Positions 9,436 to 19,349 are shown, counted from the first letter of the stretch. The stretch: 64,000 nt of DNA from a bacterium SCSIO 12844 (GCA_024397935.1 CP073743.1:2852001-2916000); one strand, 5' to 3'. Notes: a model not told the origin generated them from the letters alone. A program made the numbers and translations.

Positions 9436-10710
9436 ATGATTGATAACCAAAAAGTTAGTGTCATTGGAACAATCATTTGGCTTATTTGTGCCTTATTTTT
9501 TATGTATGAATTTCTTTTGCGTACATTACTTGGTACTTTTGAGCACCCAATTATGCATGATCTTGAACTAAATTTTATAACCTTTGCTATCTTAAGTTCA
9601 ACAGCATATCAACTTATTTATGGCCTTATGCAAATTCCAGTTGGTTTAATCACTGATCGCTTTGGCTTAAAACGAACTTTATTTATTGCAACGGTTATCT
9701 GCTCTATTGCTGTGATTGGCTTTGGCATGACCCATACATTTAATACAGCCGTTATTTTTAGAGTATTAATGGGATTTGGCTCAGCTTTTGGCTTTATTTG
9801 TTTACTTGTTGCCGTCTATGACTGGATGCCAAGAAAAAATATTGCATTGTTTATTGGTATTTCACAATTTATTGGCACCATGGGTCCTATGCTTTCAGCC
9901 GGCCCTATGAATGCCATTGCGAATGAATCTCATATAAGTTGGCGCTATATTTTCTATATTCTTGGCATTATTGGCATCTTTATTGCTATTTTGGTTATAA
10001 TAATCGTAAAAAACAATCAAAACCAAGTAGGTAGTTTTCAAATACTAAAACGGCCACGGCCATTAGCAAGAGATATCTATGGCTTATTTAGACAACCTCA
10101 AGTTTGGTTGATTGCAGTTTTCTCGGCCTGTGTTTATTTCTCTATCGAATATTTATCAGAAAATAGTGGTAAAGCATTTTTGATGCTGCACGGCTATAGC
10201 TCTAATAGTGCATCTTATTTATTAACAATCTCATGGCTTGGTTATGCCATAGGCTGTCCGCTTTTAGGCTTTATTTCAGATTTAACCTCTAAGCGCAAAC
10301 AAATGATGGTACTTTCTGCTATTTGTTGCATTATTTCAATCTGTATTATTATTTATTTTCCATTGAATCTTACTATTTTATACATTGCGTTTTTCTTACT
10401 TGGAATCGGTGCAAGTGGCCAAAGTATTGGCTTTGCGATTATGGCTGAACAATGTAATCATAATTACCTTGCTGCAGGCCTCGGCCTAAATAACGCAATG
10501 ATTATGCTTGTCACTTCAATTAATGCACCCATTATTGGTTGGTTATTAGCCTCTGTATCGGATAACTCCAAAAACATAACCATCGACAATTACCAACAAG
10601 CCTTTATTATCATGCCTATCTTAATGGCTATTGCGCTTATTATTTCATTATTTTTTATTAAAGAGACCTTTTGTAAATCAACAAAAGAGATTACAAAGCT
10701 TAGTTATTGA
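9436..10710 (+). CDS. Major facilitator superfamily transporter
   Basis: Inner-membrane secondary transporter of 424 residues with about 12 hydrophobic helices. The loop 2-3 signature is DRFGLKRTLF; the second half has the matching SDLTSKRKQM. The N-terminus (FFMYEFLLRTLLGTF) resembles the anion:cation symporter branch common in Legionella- and Francisella-like bacteria, but the substrate cannot be read from sequence. The aspartoacylase-like gene 3 bases upstream suggests an N-acylated amino acid or small carboxylate; that is inference. Its last 7 bases overlap the convergent gene at 10704. Confidence 0.85.
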   Translation: MIDNQKVSVIGTIIWLICALFFMYEFLLRTLLGTFEHPIMHDLELNFITFAILSSTAYQLIYGLMQIPVGLITDRFGLKRTLFIATVICSIAVIGFGMTHTFNTAVIFRVLMGFGSAFGFICLLVAVYDWMPRKNIALFIGISQFIGTMGPMLSAGPMNAIANESHISWRYIFYILGIIGIFIAILVIIIVKNNQNQVGSFQILKRPRPLARDIYGLFRQPQVWLIAVFSACVYFSIEYLSENSGKAFLMLHGYSSNSASYLLTISWLGYAIGCPLLGFISDLTSKRKQMMVLSAICCIISICIIIYFPLNLTILYIAFFLLGIGASGQSIGFAIMAEQCNHNYLAAGLGLNNAMIMLVTSINAPIIGWLLASVSDNSKNITIDNYQQAFIIMPILMAIALIISLFFIKETFCKSTKEITKLSY

Positions 10711-11759
10711 TCAAGTTGATGTTCTACTTCTTGATTCTTTTGATCTGCATAGCTTGAGAAAACAAGTCGTTCATCGTTTATAGCTAACTGTTCAAATGCA
10801 TTAGGTTTATTTTTTAAAACACCTCGCCAGTTAGCATCTGAAATATTTAACAGTTCTCTGGCTTTTTCAAAATAAGGTTGTGCTGCTTGATAGGCCTTTG
10901 GCATAGTTGTAGTTGAACGTGATTTAAATAAGTTTGTATGATGGGACATAGCTCGAGCACCATTACATAATGTTTGAACTAAATCATTATCAGCCATATT
11001 AGTTAACAAATGATCTGCAATTTTGCGTTTATTTAAATCTCCAGTTGCTGTTTGTGCTTGTTGCAAGCCACCTCTAATTAATAGTTCTGCTGCAACTATT
11101 TGAGGTTGCTCACTTTCAATAATATTAATTACATTTTCTTCTGTCAGCAATTGGTAATTAGCTTTATCAATAGCGGATAAAGCATTAGTAATCATAAGGA
11201 TATCATCAATTGATAATTGATCTAAATCTATATGAAGATCTATATCAGGCATTTTTTCTTGTTGCCATTGAAATAAAGAATTTCTAGCTGCCGCATCAAA
11301 ATCTTTAGAAGTTGGATATTCAATTCCAAATTTTTGACAAGTATTAGGGTACTTCATAAAAACATTCGCATTACCCATTACTTCCATAGCAATTTCTTCA
11401 CCCTGAACTGCATTACCACCCTGTCCGCCAATACTACGTAGGTTTGAATTGATTTCTTGTAGTTTAAATGCATCAATGAATGATTTATTACTATTTAACT
11501 GACAAAGAATATAAGCTTCATCTGCTGAATGTAAATTAAATAATTCATTAGCCTCTGTGTTTAGTTTTTCCCAACCATCTTGCATTTTCTCATGATTTAT
11601 TAGTAATGAACTTCTTTCATTTGTCGTCAAAAAAACCACATGATCATAAATATTTTCAAATTGAATTTCTTCTTGGTTTTGATATGCTAGATCATCAACC
11701 TTATGATAAATAATTTTTGCTCTCTCAAACCAATCTTGTTGTTCTTGAGTTAAAGCCAT
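10704..11759 (-). CDS. Unrecognised 351-residue protein with a C-terminal domain shared with the kinase at 57372
   Basis: No known family recognised. The protein is soluble, acidic and mostly helical by composition, without signal peptide or membrane helix. Residues about 205-315 align by eye with residues about 313-416 of the protein kinase encoded at 57372-58793. Shared anchors are TGDLNKRK/TGDANKKK, HHTNLF/HHTNWF, KAYQAAQPYF/KAYQVAKDYF and ARELLNIS/AKELLDIT followed by a tryptophan. A canonical AGGAGGTT ribosome-binding site lies 8 bases before the ATG. A -35/-10 pair TTGTGT-N17-TATCTA is possible upstream. It may be a host-directed effector, but nothing in the window shows secretion. Confidence 0.75.
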   Translation of the reverse strand: MALTQEQQDWFERAKIIYHKVDDLAYQNQEEIQFENIYDHVVFLTTNERSSLLINHEKMQDGWEKLNTEANELFNLHSADEAYILCQLNSNKSFIDAFKLQEINSNLRSIGGQGGNAVQGEEIAMEVMGNANVFMKYPNTCQKFGIEYPTSKDFDAAARNSLFQWQQEKMPDIDLHIDLDQLSIDDILMITNALSAIDKANYQLLTEENVINIIESEQPQIVAAELLIRGGLQQAQTATGDLNKRKIADHLLTNMADNDLVQTLCNGARAMSHHTNLFKSRSTTTMPKAYQAAQPYFEKARELLNISDANWRGVLKNKPNAFEQLAINDERLVFSSYADQKNQEVEHQLDQ

Positions 11760-11915
11760 AATAACAACCTCCTATATTGAAAAATTGAATAGTTTCTAAA
11801 TAGATAAAATTCCTTTTTTACCTACACAAGCCAATGATAGAGGAATCATTTAAATAAAAATAACGCTTATTTTAAGGTAAAAATAAATCAAGTTTTATGA
11901 TAAAAGATATCTGTT

Positions 11916-13310
11916 TTAATTAAGCTTTGGGTCCAATGCATCTCGTATTACATCAGCAAACAAATTAGCTGCTAAAACGAGTATAAACATAAATACAAAT
12001 GCCGCTAATAATGGCCACCAGATAATTGGTTCACGTGCAAGCTCTAATCTTGCACTATTAATCATATTTCCCCATGATGCCATTGTTGGATCAACACCAA
12101 TACCAACATACGATAAAATACTTTCTGCTAAAACCAAACTACTAAAATCAATCACTATAGATATTAAAATAAGATAAACAATATTCGGTAAAATGTGTTT
12201 TCTTAAAATAGTAAAATTAGATGAACCAAGTGATTTAGCTGCCATAATATAATCTAACTGCTTTACTTTTAAAGTCTCTGCCCTTAATAAACGGCATAAG
12301 CTACTCCAGCTTGTGATACCTAAAATAATGCATAAACCTAAAAGACGTAAATCACTTCTTTGCAAACTTGATGCAAAATGCTCACTGTATTTACTCATAA
12401 TTACGGTTAATAATAAAGAAAACGATGCGATCAATAAAATACCTGGAATTGAATTTAATGTGGTATAAATATATTGAATAATATCATCGACAATTCCACC
12501 AAAATAACCACTTAATACACCAAAAATAACGGCTAATGGCAATAAAATTAATGTTGTTAGAGTACCAATGATTACGGCTGTACGAATACTTTTAACAGCT
12601 TGATATAATACATCATTGCCAACTTTATCAGTGCCTAAAAGGTGAAAATACGGTAACAGATGATAAACAATAAAGATCAAAGATAACAAGATTAATAAAG
12701 TAAACCAAAAACTTAGCCAAGCGCTGTCAAACTTTCGCCTAACTAAACGTGCTAATACATCTCGATAACTTGTTTCTAGGCGAAAACGACAATAGAGTAC
12801 CCATAATATAAATAACACACCAACAAATACTAGTGCTTTCAAAAAACCATGTAATGAAAGTAAGATTATATTATTTAACCTTGATAAATTTGTATAAGGC
12901 AATGGTTTTAAATGCTGTAGTGGTGCATATGCTCTATGTAATTTAGCATGTTTATCAACTTCTGATGACTTTACAAATGATGCTTTACTAAATGGCATTG
13001 AATAAGTAGTTTCACTTAGATCATGCCAGGGCGATAAATATAAATCTAATAGTGTCTCACTATACGGCTTTGTACTCACTTGAGCACTATCAGTAACTAT
13101 AATACGTTTAAAATGAACCGAATCACTCAAAGCAATAATTAAATACAGGGCTAATATCAATCCACAGACAACACCTAACTTTGATGATTTAACATGATAA
13201 AATATTTGAGCTAAATAAGGTGTTTTTCTAAAAACAAAAATTAAACCAACAAAAATAATGACTAATAACCACAATAACAAATCAGTATATAGAAAAATAA
13301 ACTCTACCAT
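11916..13310 (-). CDS. ABC transporter permease, OppC/DppC/YejE type, with long N-terminal extension
   Basis: Inner-membrane permease subunit of a peptide-type ABC importer. The C-terminal 300 residues carry the binding-protein-dependent permease domain, with GTDKVGNDVLYQ at its start, the EAA-like loop AKSLGSSNFTILRKHILPN, and the closing AESILSYVGIGVDPTMASWG. The protein has 464 residues, some 150 more than OppC; the extra N-terminal part holds two or three membrane helices and a polar loop. It starts 4 bases after the OppB-type gene. No binding protein or ATPase gene is adjacent, so those must be encoded elsewhere. Confidence 0.88.
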   Translation of the reverse strand: MVEFIFLYTDLLLWLLVIIFVGLIFVFRKTPYLAQIFYHVKSSKLGVVCGLILALYLIIALSDSVHFKRIIVTDSAQVSTKPYSETLLDLYLSPWHDLSETTYSMPFSKASFVKSSEVDKHAKLHRAYAPLQHLKPLPYTNLSRLNNIILLSLHGFLKALVFVGVLFILWVLYCRFRLETSYRDVLARLVRRKFDSAWLSFWFTLLILLSLIFIVYHLLPYFHLLGTDKVGNDVLYQAVKSIRTAVIIGTLTTLILLPLAVIFGVLSGYFGGIVDDIIQYIYTTLNSIPGILLIASFSLLLTVIMSKYSEHFASSLQRSDLRLLGLCIILGITSWSSLCRLLRAETLKVKQLDYIMAAKSLGSSNFTILRKHILPNIVYLILISIVIDFSSLVLAESILSYVGIGVDPTMASWGNMINSARLELAREPIIWWPLLAAFVFMFILVLAANLFADVIRDALDPKLN

Positions 13311-13314
13311 AGAT

Positions 13315-14292
13315 TTACCCTAACCTAATTCTAGGGTCTACTAAAGCATAGGTAATATCGGTTAAAATAAGTCCTAAAATATATAAGAGACTACCTAAAA
13401 ATACCATTGCTCTTAATGCAGAGAAATCTTGTTGAGTAATCGCATCAAGTGTATAACTTCCAAGACCTGGAATACCAAAAAAACTCTCCATAACCAACGA
13501 CCCCATAAATAATGAGGGAATAATCACAACAACACCAGTTAATATGGGTATTAAACCATTTTTTAGAATATGAACAAACATCACTCGTCGCTCACTTAAA
13601 CCTTTTGCCCTTGCAGTTTTAACATAGTCTTTTGACATTTCTTCTAAAAATATGACACGATACCAACGAGTACCAGAGCCAATACCACTGATAATACCAA
13701 TAACAACGGGTAATATAACAAATTTCCAAGCATCAATACTGCCCTGATAGCCTGATATGGGCGTTAATTTTAAGACTTTGCCAATTAGATATTGGCCTGC
13801 GATAATATAAAATAATCCAGATATTGACATTAAAGCAACACAGAGAAAACTACCCCAAACATCCAAATAGGTACGCCGAAAAAAAGCTAAAATCAAGGCA
13901 AAAGTAATATTGGTTAAAATACCTAAGATAAATGCTGGTATTGCTAATGCTAAAGATGGCCCAATACGATGACTAATATCATAACTAATATCACGTCCAT
14001 CATCCCCTTGACCAAAGTCAAATATAAATAATTTCAGTGATTTTTGAAAAAATATTGTATCTGTAATTAATCCTACACCAGAATTTTTTTCATTGATAAA
14101 TAAAGGCTTATCATAACCATGAACAATTTTCCAGCGTTCAATTGATTCGTTAGATACATGCTTTTCTCCCAAATGAATTCTAGCCATATCATCAGGTGTA
14201 TTAACAATAAAAAATAAACAAAAAGTGATGATATTAACGCCAATTAATATAGGTATCGCATATAATAGGCGCCTTATAATATAATAAAGCAA
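13315..14292 (-). CDS. ABC transporter permease, OppB/DppB type
   Basis: Inner-membrane permease partner of the downstream OppC-type gene. The 325 residues open with the family N-terminus YIIRRLLYAIPILIGVNIITF. They also show the EAA loop VKTARAKGLSERRVMFVHILKN and the ending ALVDPRIRLG. The start is a TTG at 14292 with AAGGGA about 9 bases upstream. Substrate (peptide, nickel or other) cannot be told without the binding protein. The gene leads a two-gene transcript, 77 bases after the MFS gene on the same strand. Confidence 0.9.
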   Translation of the reverse strand: MLYYIIRRLLYAIPILIGVNIITFCLFFIVNTPDDMARIHLGEKHVSNESIERWKIVHGYDKPLFINEKNSGVGLITDTIFFQKSLKLFIFDFGQGDDGRDISYDISHRIGPSLALAIPAFILGILTNITFALILAFFRRTYLDVWGSFLCVALMSISGLFYIIAGQYLIGKVLKLTPISGYQGSIDAWKFVILPVVIGIISGIGSGTRWYRVIFLEEMSKDYVKTARAKGLSERRVMFVHILKNGLIPILTGVVVIIPSLFMGSLVMESFFGIPGLGSYTLDAITQQDFSALRAMVFLGSLLYILGLILTDITYALVDPRIRLG

Positions 14293-14369
14293 TAATAATT
14301 CCCTTTATATTTATTCCATACTATTAAAACTAGACAAGCTTTTCAATAAAATAAAGTAAACACTGATGA

Positions 14370-15641
14370 TTAAACTAATCTTTTCTCCGCATAAGGGTAA
14401 GATTCTGCCAACTTAAATAAACTAATATATAAGCCAATAACTGAAAGTATAATATAAGGCATAAAACTCCAAAAATAAGGGTCTGAATAATTATAAAAAC
14501 AATAGGTTAATAACCCTCCTACTACAAGTTGCATCACACCTCCGCTTAATGCAGCAAACATATTAAGCATTCCACTTAATAAGCCAAAATTTTCTTTATT
14601 ATACTGATCTTTAGCAATCACAATAATAAAACCTTGAAGTGGGCAAACTAACCCTAATATTAAAAGACAAAACAAAAAGACTAACTCTGGCAATTGCAGA
14701 CTAATTAATAAGATTAAGGTAATTGATTGCAGCATAAACCCTACAACTACAATTGGTTTTCTTTTTTTAATATAATCAGAAATAATTGGAATAATAATTG
14801 CTCCAAGAATCATTCCCAGCCAAAAAAAACCAATCATAAACCCAGCTTCTATTGCAGTTATTTTATAATTAAAGGCCAACATTGGAATCAACCAAAACCC
14901 TGCTAATGATGCAACTGGTGACCAAATAATAAAACCGAGTAAAGACAATTTAAGTAGATGTTTATCACATAAAGCAGCTATTACTAATTTAATCATTGTC
15001 CGTTTTAAATTTTTATTAATGTCCATTTTTACTAATTTAGATTTCTTTTTAATTGGTGAGTCGACAAATAAAAATAAAATAAAAAGAACTAAGGAGATAA
15101 AACAAAATACAATTGAAATTTGATGCCAATTATAAAACTGACTTAAATAAGCAATGGGGCTTTGCCCCATAATTGCACCAATACCTAACAATGCCTGTAA
15201 AACACCGACAAAAAATGAAAAACATGTTACAGGCAGCCACTCAAGTATGGCACGTATGGCACATAAAAATGCAATGCTTGAACCTAAACCTATCAATACT
15301 CGAGCTATTAATAACATCCAGAAACTACTTGTGACATACATCAATAAAGTACCTAAAAAACAACACAACAACATCCACAACGTAATTTTCTTAACACCAA
15401 AACAATCAATTAAATATCCCCCTGGCATCTGCATAATAATATAGCTTATAAAAAATACTGCTCCCATCAAACCAAGCTTAAAATCAGTAATATAAAACTC
15501 TGATTTAATTTCTTGTAAAAACACACTAATTGAAATCTGTAAAAAGTAGTCAAAACAATAAAATAATGCAAACAAGCTAATAACTATTAGTCCTATTTTA
15601 CTTATATCGTCCTGGTATTTCTGTTGATATTTTAACAACAT
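14370..15641 (-). CDS. Major facilitator superfamily transporter
   Basis: 423-residue inner-membrane carrier with about 12 helices. Family marks are GYLIDCFGVKKITL in loop 2-3, RVLIGLGSSIAFL in helix 4 and IPIISDYIKKRKP in the second half. The N-terminal FYCFDYFLQISISVF resembles the 'Pht'-like or phagosomal-type carriers found in intracellular gammaproteobacteria. Substrate unknown. AAGGA lies 9 bases before the ATG. It is divergent from the FadL-type gene. Confidence 0.85.
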   Translation of the reverse strand: MLLKYQQKYQDDISKIGLIVISLFALFYCFDYFLQISISVFLQEIKSEFYITDFKLGLMGAVFFISYIIMQMPGGYLIDCFGVKKITLWMLLCCFLGTLLMYVTSSFWMLLIARVLIGLGSSIAFLCAIRAILEWLPVTCFSFFVGVLQALLGIGAIMGQSPIAYLSQFYNWHQISIVFCFISLVLFILFLFVDSPIKKKSKLVKMDINKNLKRTMIKLVIAALCDKHLLKLSLLGFIIWSPVASLAGFWLIPMLAFNYKITAIEAGFMIGFFWLGMILGAIIIPIISDYIKKRKPIVVVGFMLQSITLILLISLQLPELVFLFCLLILGLVCPLQGFIIVIAKDQYNKENFGLLSGMLNMFAALSGGVMQLVVGGLLTYCFYNYSDPYFWSFMPYIILSVIGLYISLFKLAESYPYAEKRLV

Positions 15642-15660
15642 ATTTAGCTATCCTTGAAAA

Positions 15661-15703
15661 TTAATCACACCAGATTAATTAATTATTACTATAGTTATAG
15701 TAA
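15661..15703 (+). promoter_or_regulatory. Two adjacent perfect inverted repeats upstream of the FadL-type gene
   Basis: Two operator-like sites lie between the divergent MFS and FadL-type genes. The first is TTAATC-N6-GATTAA at 15661-15678; the second is TTACTATA-GT-TATAGTAA at 15686-15703. Both are perfect. They sit 32-74 bases before the FadL start codon, where a repressor such as a TetR- or FadR-type regulator could act. No regulator gene is adjacent. AT-rich DNA produces short palindromes by chance, so function is inferred. Confidence 0.4.
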
Positions 15704-15734
15704 AGCTAACCTAGTTAGATAAAAAGGATGTTTT

Positions 15735-16880
15735 ATGAAATATCGTACTCTGGCAAGTGTGCTATTTTTTAGTATGATTTATATAAATGGTTATGCTGGC
15801 AATACTGCTGTAAATTCACTTGGATTTAAAGGCACTGCTATGCAAGCTTTTGTCGCTGTTGCAGATGACCCATCAGCAATTTATTATAACCCAGCAGGCA
15901 TTACACAAATCAAACAACCCATGCTTGAAACTAATATTGAGCTATATCATCCGAATGTAAAATATGAAAATAGCAATAATAATACTACAACTACTTCTAA
16001 TCCTTATGCTATCAGCCCAAATGTCTTTTTTGTCACGCCAATTAATAATGATTGGTATTTTGGCATAGGTTTATATACTCCATTTGCTCGCTCAACTGAT
16101 TACGACACCAATGCAGCAACTTATAACTCAAGAATGAGATCAACTTTTTTAAGAACTGATTTAGTACCTACACTGGCCTGGCAAGTTACGCCTTATTTGT
16201 CAGTTGCACTAAGTGCTGTTATCTCTTATGGTGAAGTAAAGTTAGATGTATTAGGGCAAAATGAATCAGCCGATGGTTTTGGCGCAACAGCTCAAATAGG
16301 TGCATTATGGAAAGTAACACCAACTTTTCAAATTGGCCTTGATTATCGTGGACCTGAAGTCATTCATATGGATGGTTCTGGTTCATCTTCTCTAGCGAGT
16401 GGAGACTTTACAACTGACGTTAAATATCCAGGCGTTTTAAGTGCTGGATTTGCTTGGCAATTATTACCTAAATGGTTAATTAGTTTTCAATATGACTATG
16501 AAATGTGGTCCTATGTACAAGGTGTTACTAGATATTATGGTAATACAGGAGTTACTAATTCCATCGATGCACATAATTCAAGTAATTACCGCCTGGGTAC
16601 TGCTTATACAATAAATGATAAAAATAAAGTATTTGCTGGCATGAGTTATAACCAAGCAGCAATACCAGCTGATAACCTAGTACCTGCAGTGCCTGATTAT
16701 GATGCAGTTATTGCTTCATTAGGCTACAGTTATACACTAAATCAATGGCAATTTAATCTTGCCTATGAATTTGCTTATCTTATCTCGCGTACGAGTAATG
16801 CAACAGGATTCTTTAACTTTGCTGGTCAATACTATGGATATAATCAACATATTGTTCTAGGCATTAATTACCTTTGGTAA
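15735..16880 (+). CDS. FadL/OmpP1-type outer-membrane transporter
   Basis: Outer-membrane beta-barrel that passes hydrophobic compounds such as long-chain fatty acids. The 381 residues start with a signal peptide (cleavage near YINGYAGN). The mature N-terminus contains the family hallmark DDPSAIYYNPAGITQ with the NPA motif that forms the hatch. The barrel strands end in an aromatic C-terminus (INYLW), which suits BAM recognition. E. coli FadL is somewhat longer (about 420 mature). AAAAAGGA lies 6 bases before the ATG. Its 3' end overlaps the convergent GGDEF-EAL gene by 17 bases. Confidence 0.93.
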   Translation: MKYRTLASVLFFSMIYINGYAGNTAVNSLGFKGTAMQAFVAVADDPSAIYYNPAGITQIKQPMLETNIELYHPNVKYENSNNNTTTTSNPYAISPNVFFVTPINNDWYFGIGLYTPFARSTDYDTNAATYNSRMRSTFLRTDLVPTLAWQVTPYLSVALSAVISYGEVKLDVLGQNESADGFGATAQIGALWKVTPTFQIGLDYRGPEVIHMDGSGSSSLASGDFTTDVKYPGVLSAGFAWQLLPKWLISFQYDYEMWSYVQGVTRYYGNTGVTNSIDAHNSSNYRLGTAYTINDKNKVFAGMSYNQAAIPADNLVPAVPDYDAVIASLGYSYTLNQWQFNLAYEFAYLISRTSNATGFFNFAGQYYGYNQHIVLGINYLW

Positions 16881-19266
16881 ATTGTTTATCTTCTAACCAT
16901 TTTTCTAGTTGCTCATAAGCTAATGGCCTCGAGAAATAAAACCCTTGAATCTGATCGCAACCGAGTTCTTTTAAGTAGTTAACTTGACTTAACTTTTCAA
17001 CACCTTCTGCAACTGTAACTAAGTTAAATGTTTTAGCCATAGCAATAATTACAGTTATCAAATCTTTATCAATTGACTTGGTATTAATTTTATCAATAAA
17101 TGACTTATCAATTTTTAATTTACCTAAAGGGTATTGATGTAGTGTCCCTAAGTTAGAATAGCCTGTACCAAAATCATCTAATAAAAATTCAACATCTAGC
17201 TCTCTTAGTTTATTCATTAAATCTAAACTATTTTGATCGTTTGAAGCCATAAATGTCTCTGTAATTTCTAACCCTAATAAATTTGCAGGAAACTTCGTTT
17301 CTTTTAATACTTGTTTAACATATTGAACAAAAGCCATATTTTTAATTTGTGCTCCTGCGACATTAACGGATAACTTAAGATTTAATCCAAAAGCATCATT
17401 TATTTTCTTAAGATCATCACATGCTTTCTTTAATACCCAATTACCAATCTCTAAAATTAAACCAAACTCTTCAGCAATATCAATCACTCGCCTTAGTTCA
17501 ATATTACGTTGTTTAAGAAAGTTAAAACGTACTAATGCCTCAACAGAAACGATCTGTTCTGTCTCAATATCAATAATTGGCTGATAAACTAAATGCATGT
17601 CTTGTTTTTCAATCGCCTCTTTTAATGCTTTATCAATACTTAATTGCTCTGCAAATAAACGATTCATGCTTTTTCTGAAGAACTGCAAGTTACCTCTACC
17701 TGAGTTTTTTGCATGATACATTGCAATATCAGCATTTTTCATCAAGCTGGCTGCTTTTTTACCATCTGATGGATAAACACAACAACCAGTACTTGCTCTA
17801 ACACTGATCTCTTGTTTATTAAATCTAATCGGAGAAAGAAAAACAGACTCTATATTTTGAACTAAAGCTAGCGGCATATTTTGAGGCTCAAATAACTCTG
17901 AAATAATAAAAAACTCATCACCACCTAATCGACCAACGGTATTAATTCCTTTTAGCTCTGCTTTCAATCGATTTGCTACTGATATTAATAGTTCATCACC
18001 AGCACCATGGCCTAAAGTATCATTTACGAGTTTAAAATGATCTAAATCAATAAAGAAAACAGCAAATGAAAGTTTTCTATTTCGTGCATTAACAATTGCT
18101 TGATTAAGACGGTCTAAAATTAGTGAGCGATTCGGTAATTCTGTTAATGTGTCATAAGTAGCCTTTTTCAATAACTCTGCTTCAAGTTGCTTACGCGCAT
18201 TAATATTCATCAACATGCATACATAGTGATCAACTTTTTTATCTTCATCTCTGACAGGCGTTAATTGCAATTCACACCATATTTGATTTGCATATTTACC
18301 TTGAATTAACACTTCACGCATTACATGTTTATTGTTTTTAACTGCTAATTCTAATGTTGATATATCCACATTTAAATTCATATTATGTTGTTTGAAGAAG
18401 CTAAAAACGCCTTCACCAATAACCTCATCTCTTTGAATTCCTGTTAAATCAGTAAATGCTGGGTTAACATCCTCAATAACTAGTGTATTTTTATCTTTTT
18501 CTGCAATAATAATGCCATTAGTACTTGCATCAATTGTTTGTTTTCTTAGATTCAAATATTTCTCATGACGTTTTTTCTCTGAAATATCTCTAAAACTCCA
18601 AACATGGCCAATGACTTCATCAGAGACAATTTGTGGTTGGTAGTATCGCTCAACAATACGGCCATCTTTAAATAACATTTCTCCACAATTGCCTTCTACT
18701 GGGTTGGTATATTTTTCTGTTACTAATGTAACTAATTCTTGAGGGTCAACTACTTGAGATAAAACATAATTTAAGCCTGCTGTTTCATCTTGAGAATTTA
18801 AAACTTCAGGTGGTATTCGATACAAATCTATAAATTTCTGATTAAAACCAATAATTTTACCTTCTTTACTAATCATTAAAATACAATCAACAGTTGCTTC
18901 AATGGTTGCCTTCATCATGGCTAACGATTCTTCTAACTGTTTTGACTTCGTTAATAATTGAAGGTGATTGGCATTTTTTGTATCAGAAGTGACTTCAATT
19001 TCACTGTCCATATCAAAATTTAAATTATCCAGTGAAATACTTGCATGGCGCATCTCCCAAATATGCAAATAGTATTCAATGACATTATCTTTTTTATTAT
19101 CTTTAACATTTAGCTGTTTTCTTATACTATTTAAATCAGGTCTTTGACCAGCATTTAAAAGCTTAGTAATTGCCTCCACAACTTGATCAAAATCATCTTG
19201 ATAATTGTTTTCAACTGAAACTTTTCCTACTTTAGATACAGTTGCACCTGTTTTAGGTTTACTCAT
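16864..19266 (-). CDS. PAS-PAS-GGDEF-EAL cyclic-di-GMP enzyme
   Basis: Bifunctional-looking cyclic-di-GMP protein of 800 residues. Residues about 23-78 resemble the helix-turn-helix N-terminal domain of KfrA-like proteins. Two PAS domains follow (about 120-235 and 240-365). The GGDEF domain has intact RLGGDEFF; the upstream inhibitory RxxD site reads KGIN and is absent. The EAL domain has VEALVRF, ETFMASN, DDFGTGYS, KIDKSF and AEGVE, so phosphodiesterase residues are complete. No membrane helix. Output may depend on which activity the PAS sensors favour. It overlaps the end of the FadL-type gene. Confidence 0.93.
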   Translation of the reverse strand: MSKPKTGATVSKVGKVSVENNYQDDFDQVVEAITKLLNAGQRPDLNSIRKQLNVKDNKKDNVIEYYLHIWEMRHASISLDNLNFDMDSEIEVTSDTKNANHLQLLTKSKQLEESLAMMKATIEATVDCILMISKEGKIIGFNQKFIDLYRIPPEVLNSQDETAGLNYVLSQVVDPQELVTLVTEKYTNPVEGNCGEMLFKDGRIVERYYQPQIVSDEVIGHVWSFRDISEKKRHEKYLNLRKQTIDASTNGIIIAEKDKNTLVIEDVNPAFTDLTGIQRDEVIGEGVFSFFKQHNMNLNVDISTLELAVKNNKHVMREVLIQGKYANQIWCELQLTPVRDEDKKVDHYVCMLMNINARKQLEAELLKKATYDTLTELPNRSLILDRLNQAIVNARNRKLSFAVFFIDLDHFKLVNDTLGHGAGDELLISVANRLKAELKGINTVGRLGGDEFFIISELFEPQNMPLALVQNIESVFLSPIRFNKQEISVRASTGCCVYPSDGKKAASLMKNADIAMYHAKNSGRGNLQFFRKSMNRLFAEQLSIDKALKEAIEKQDMHLVYQPIIDIETEQIVSVEALVRFNFLKQRNIELRRVIDIAEEFGLILEIGNWVLKKACDDLKKINDAFGLNLKLSVNVAGAQIKNMAFVQYVKQVLKETKFPANLLGLEITETFMASNDQNSLDLMNKLRELDVEFLLDDFGTGYSNLGTLHQYPLGKLKIDKSFIDKINTKSIDKDLITVIIAMAKTFNLVTVAEGVEKLSQVNYLKELGCDQIQGFYFSRPLAYEQLEKWLEDKQFTKGN

Positions 19267-19349
19267 TTACTGTCACCATCACTTTAATTTAATTACAGCT
19301 TATAAATAAGTATAGATAACATTCAAACTTTTTTCTTCTTTAAATAAAG

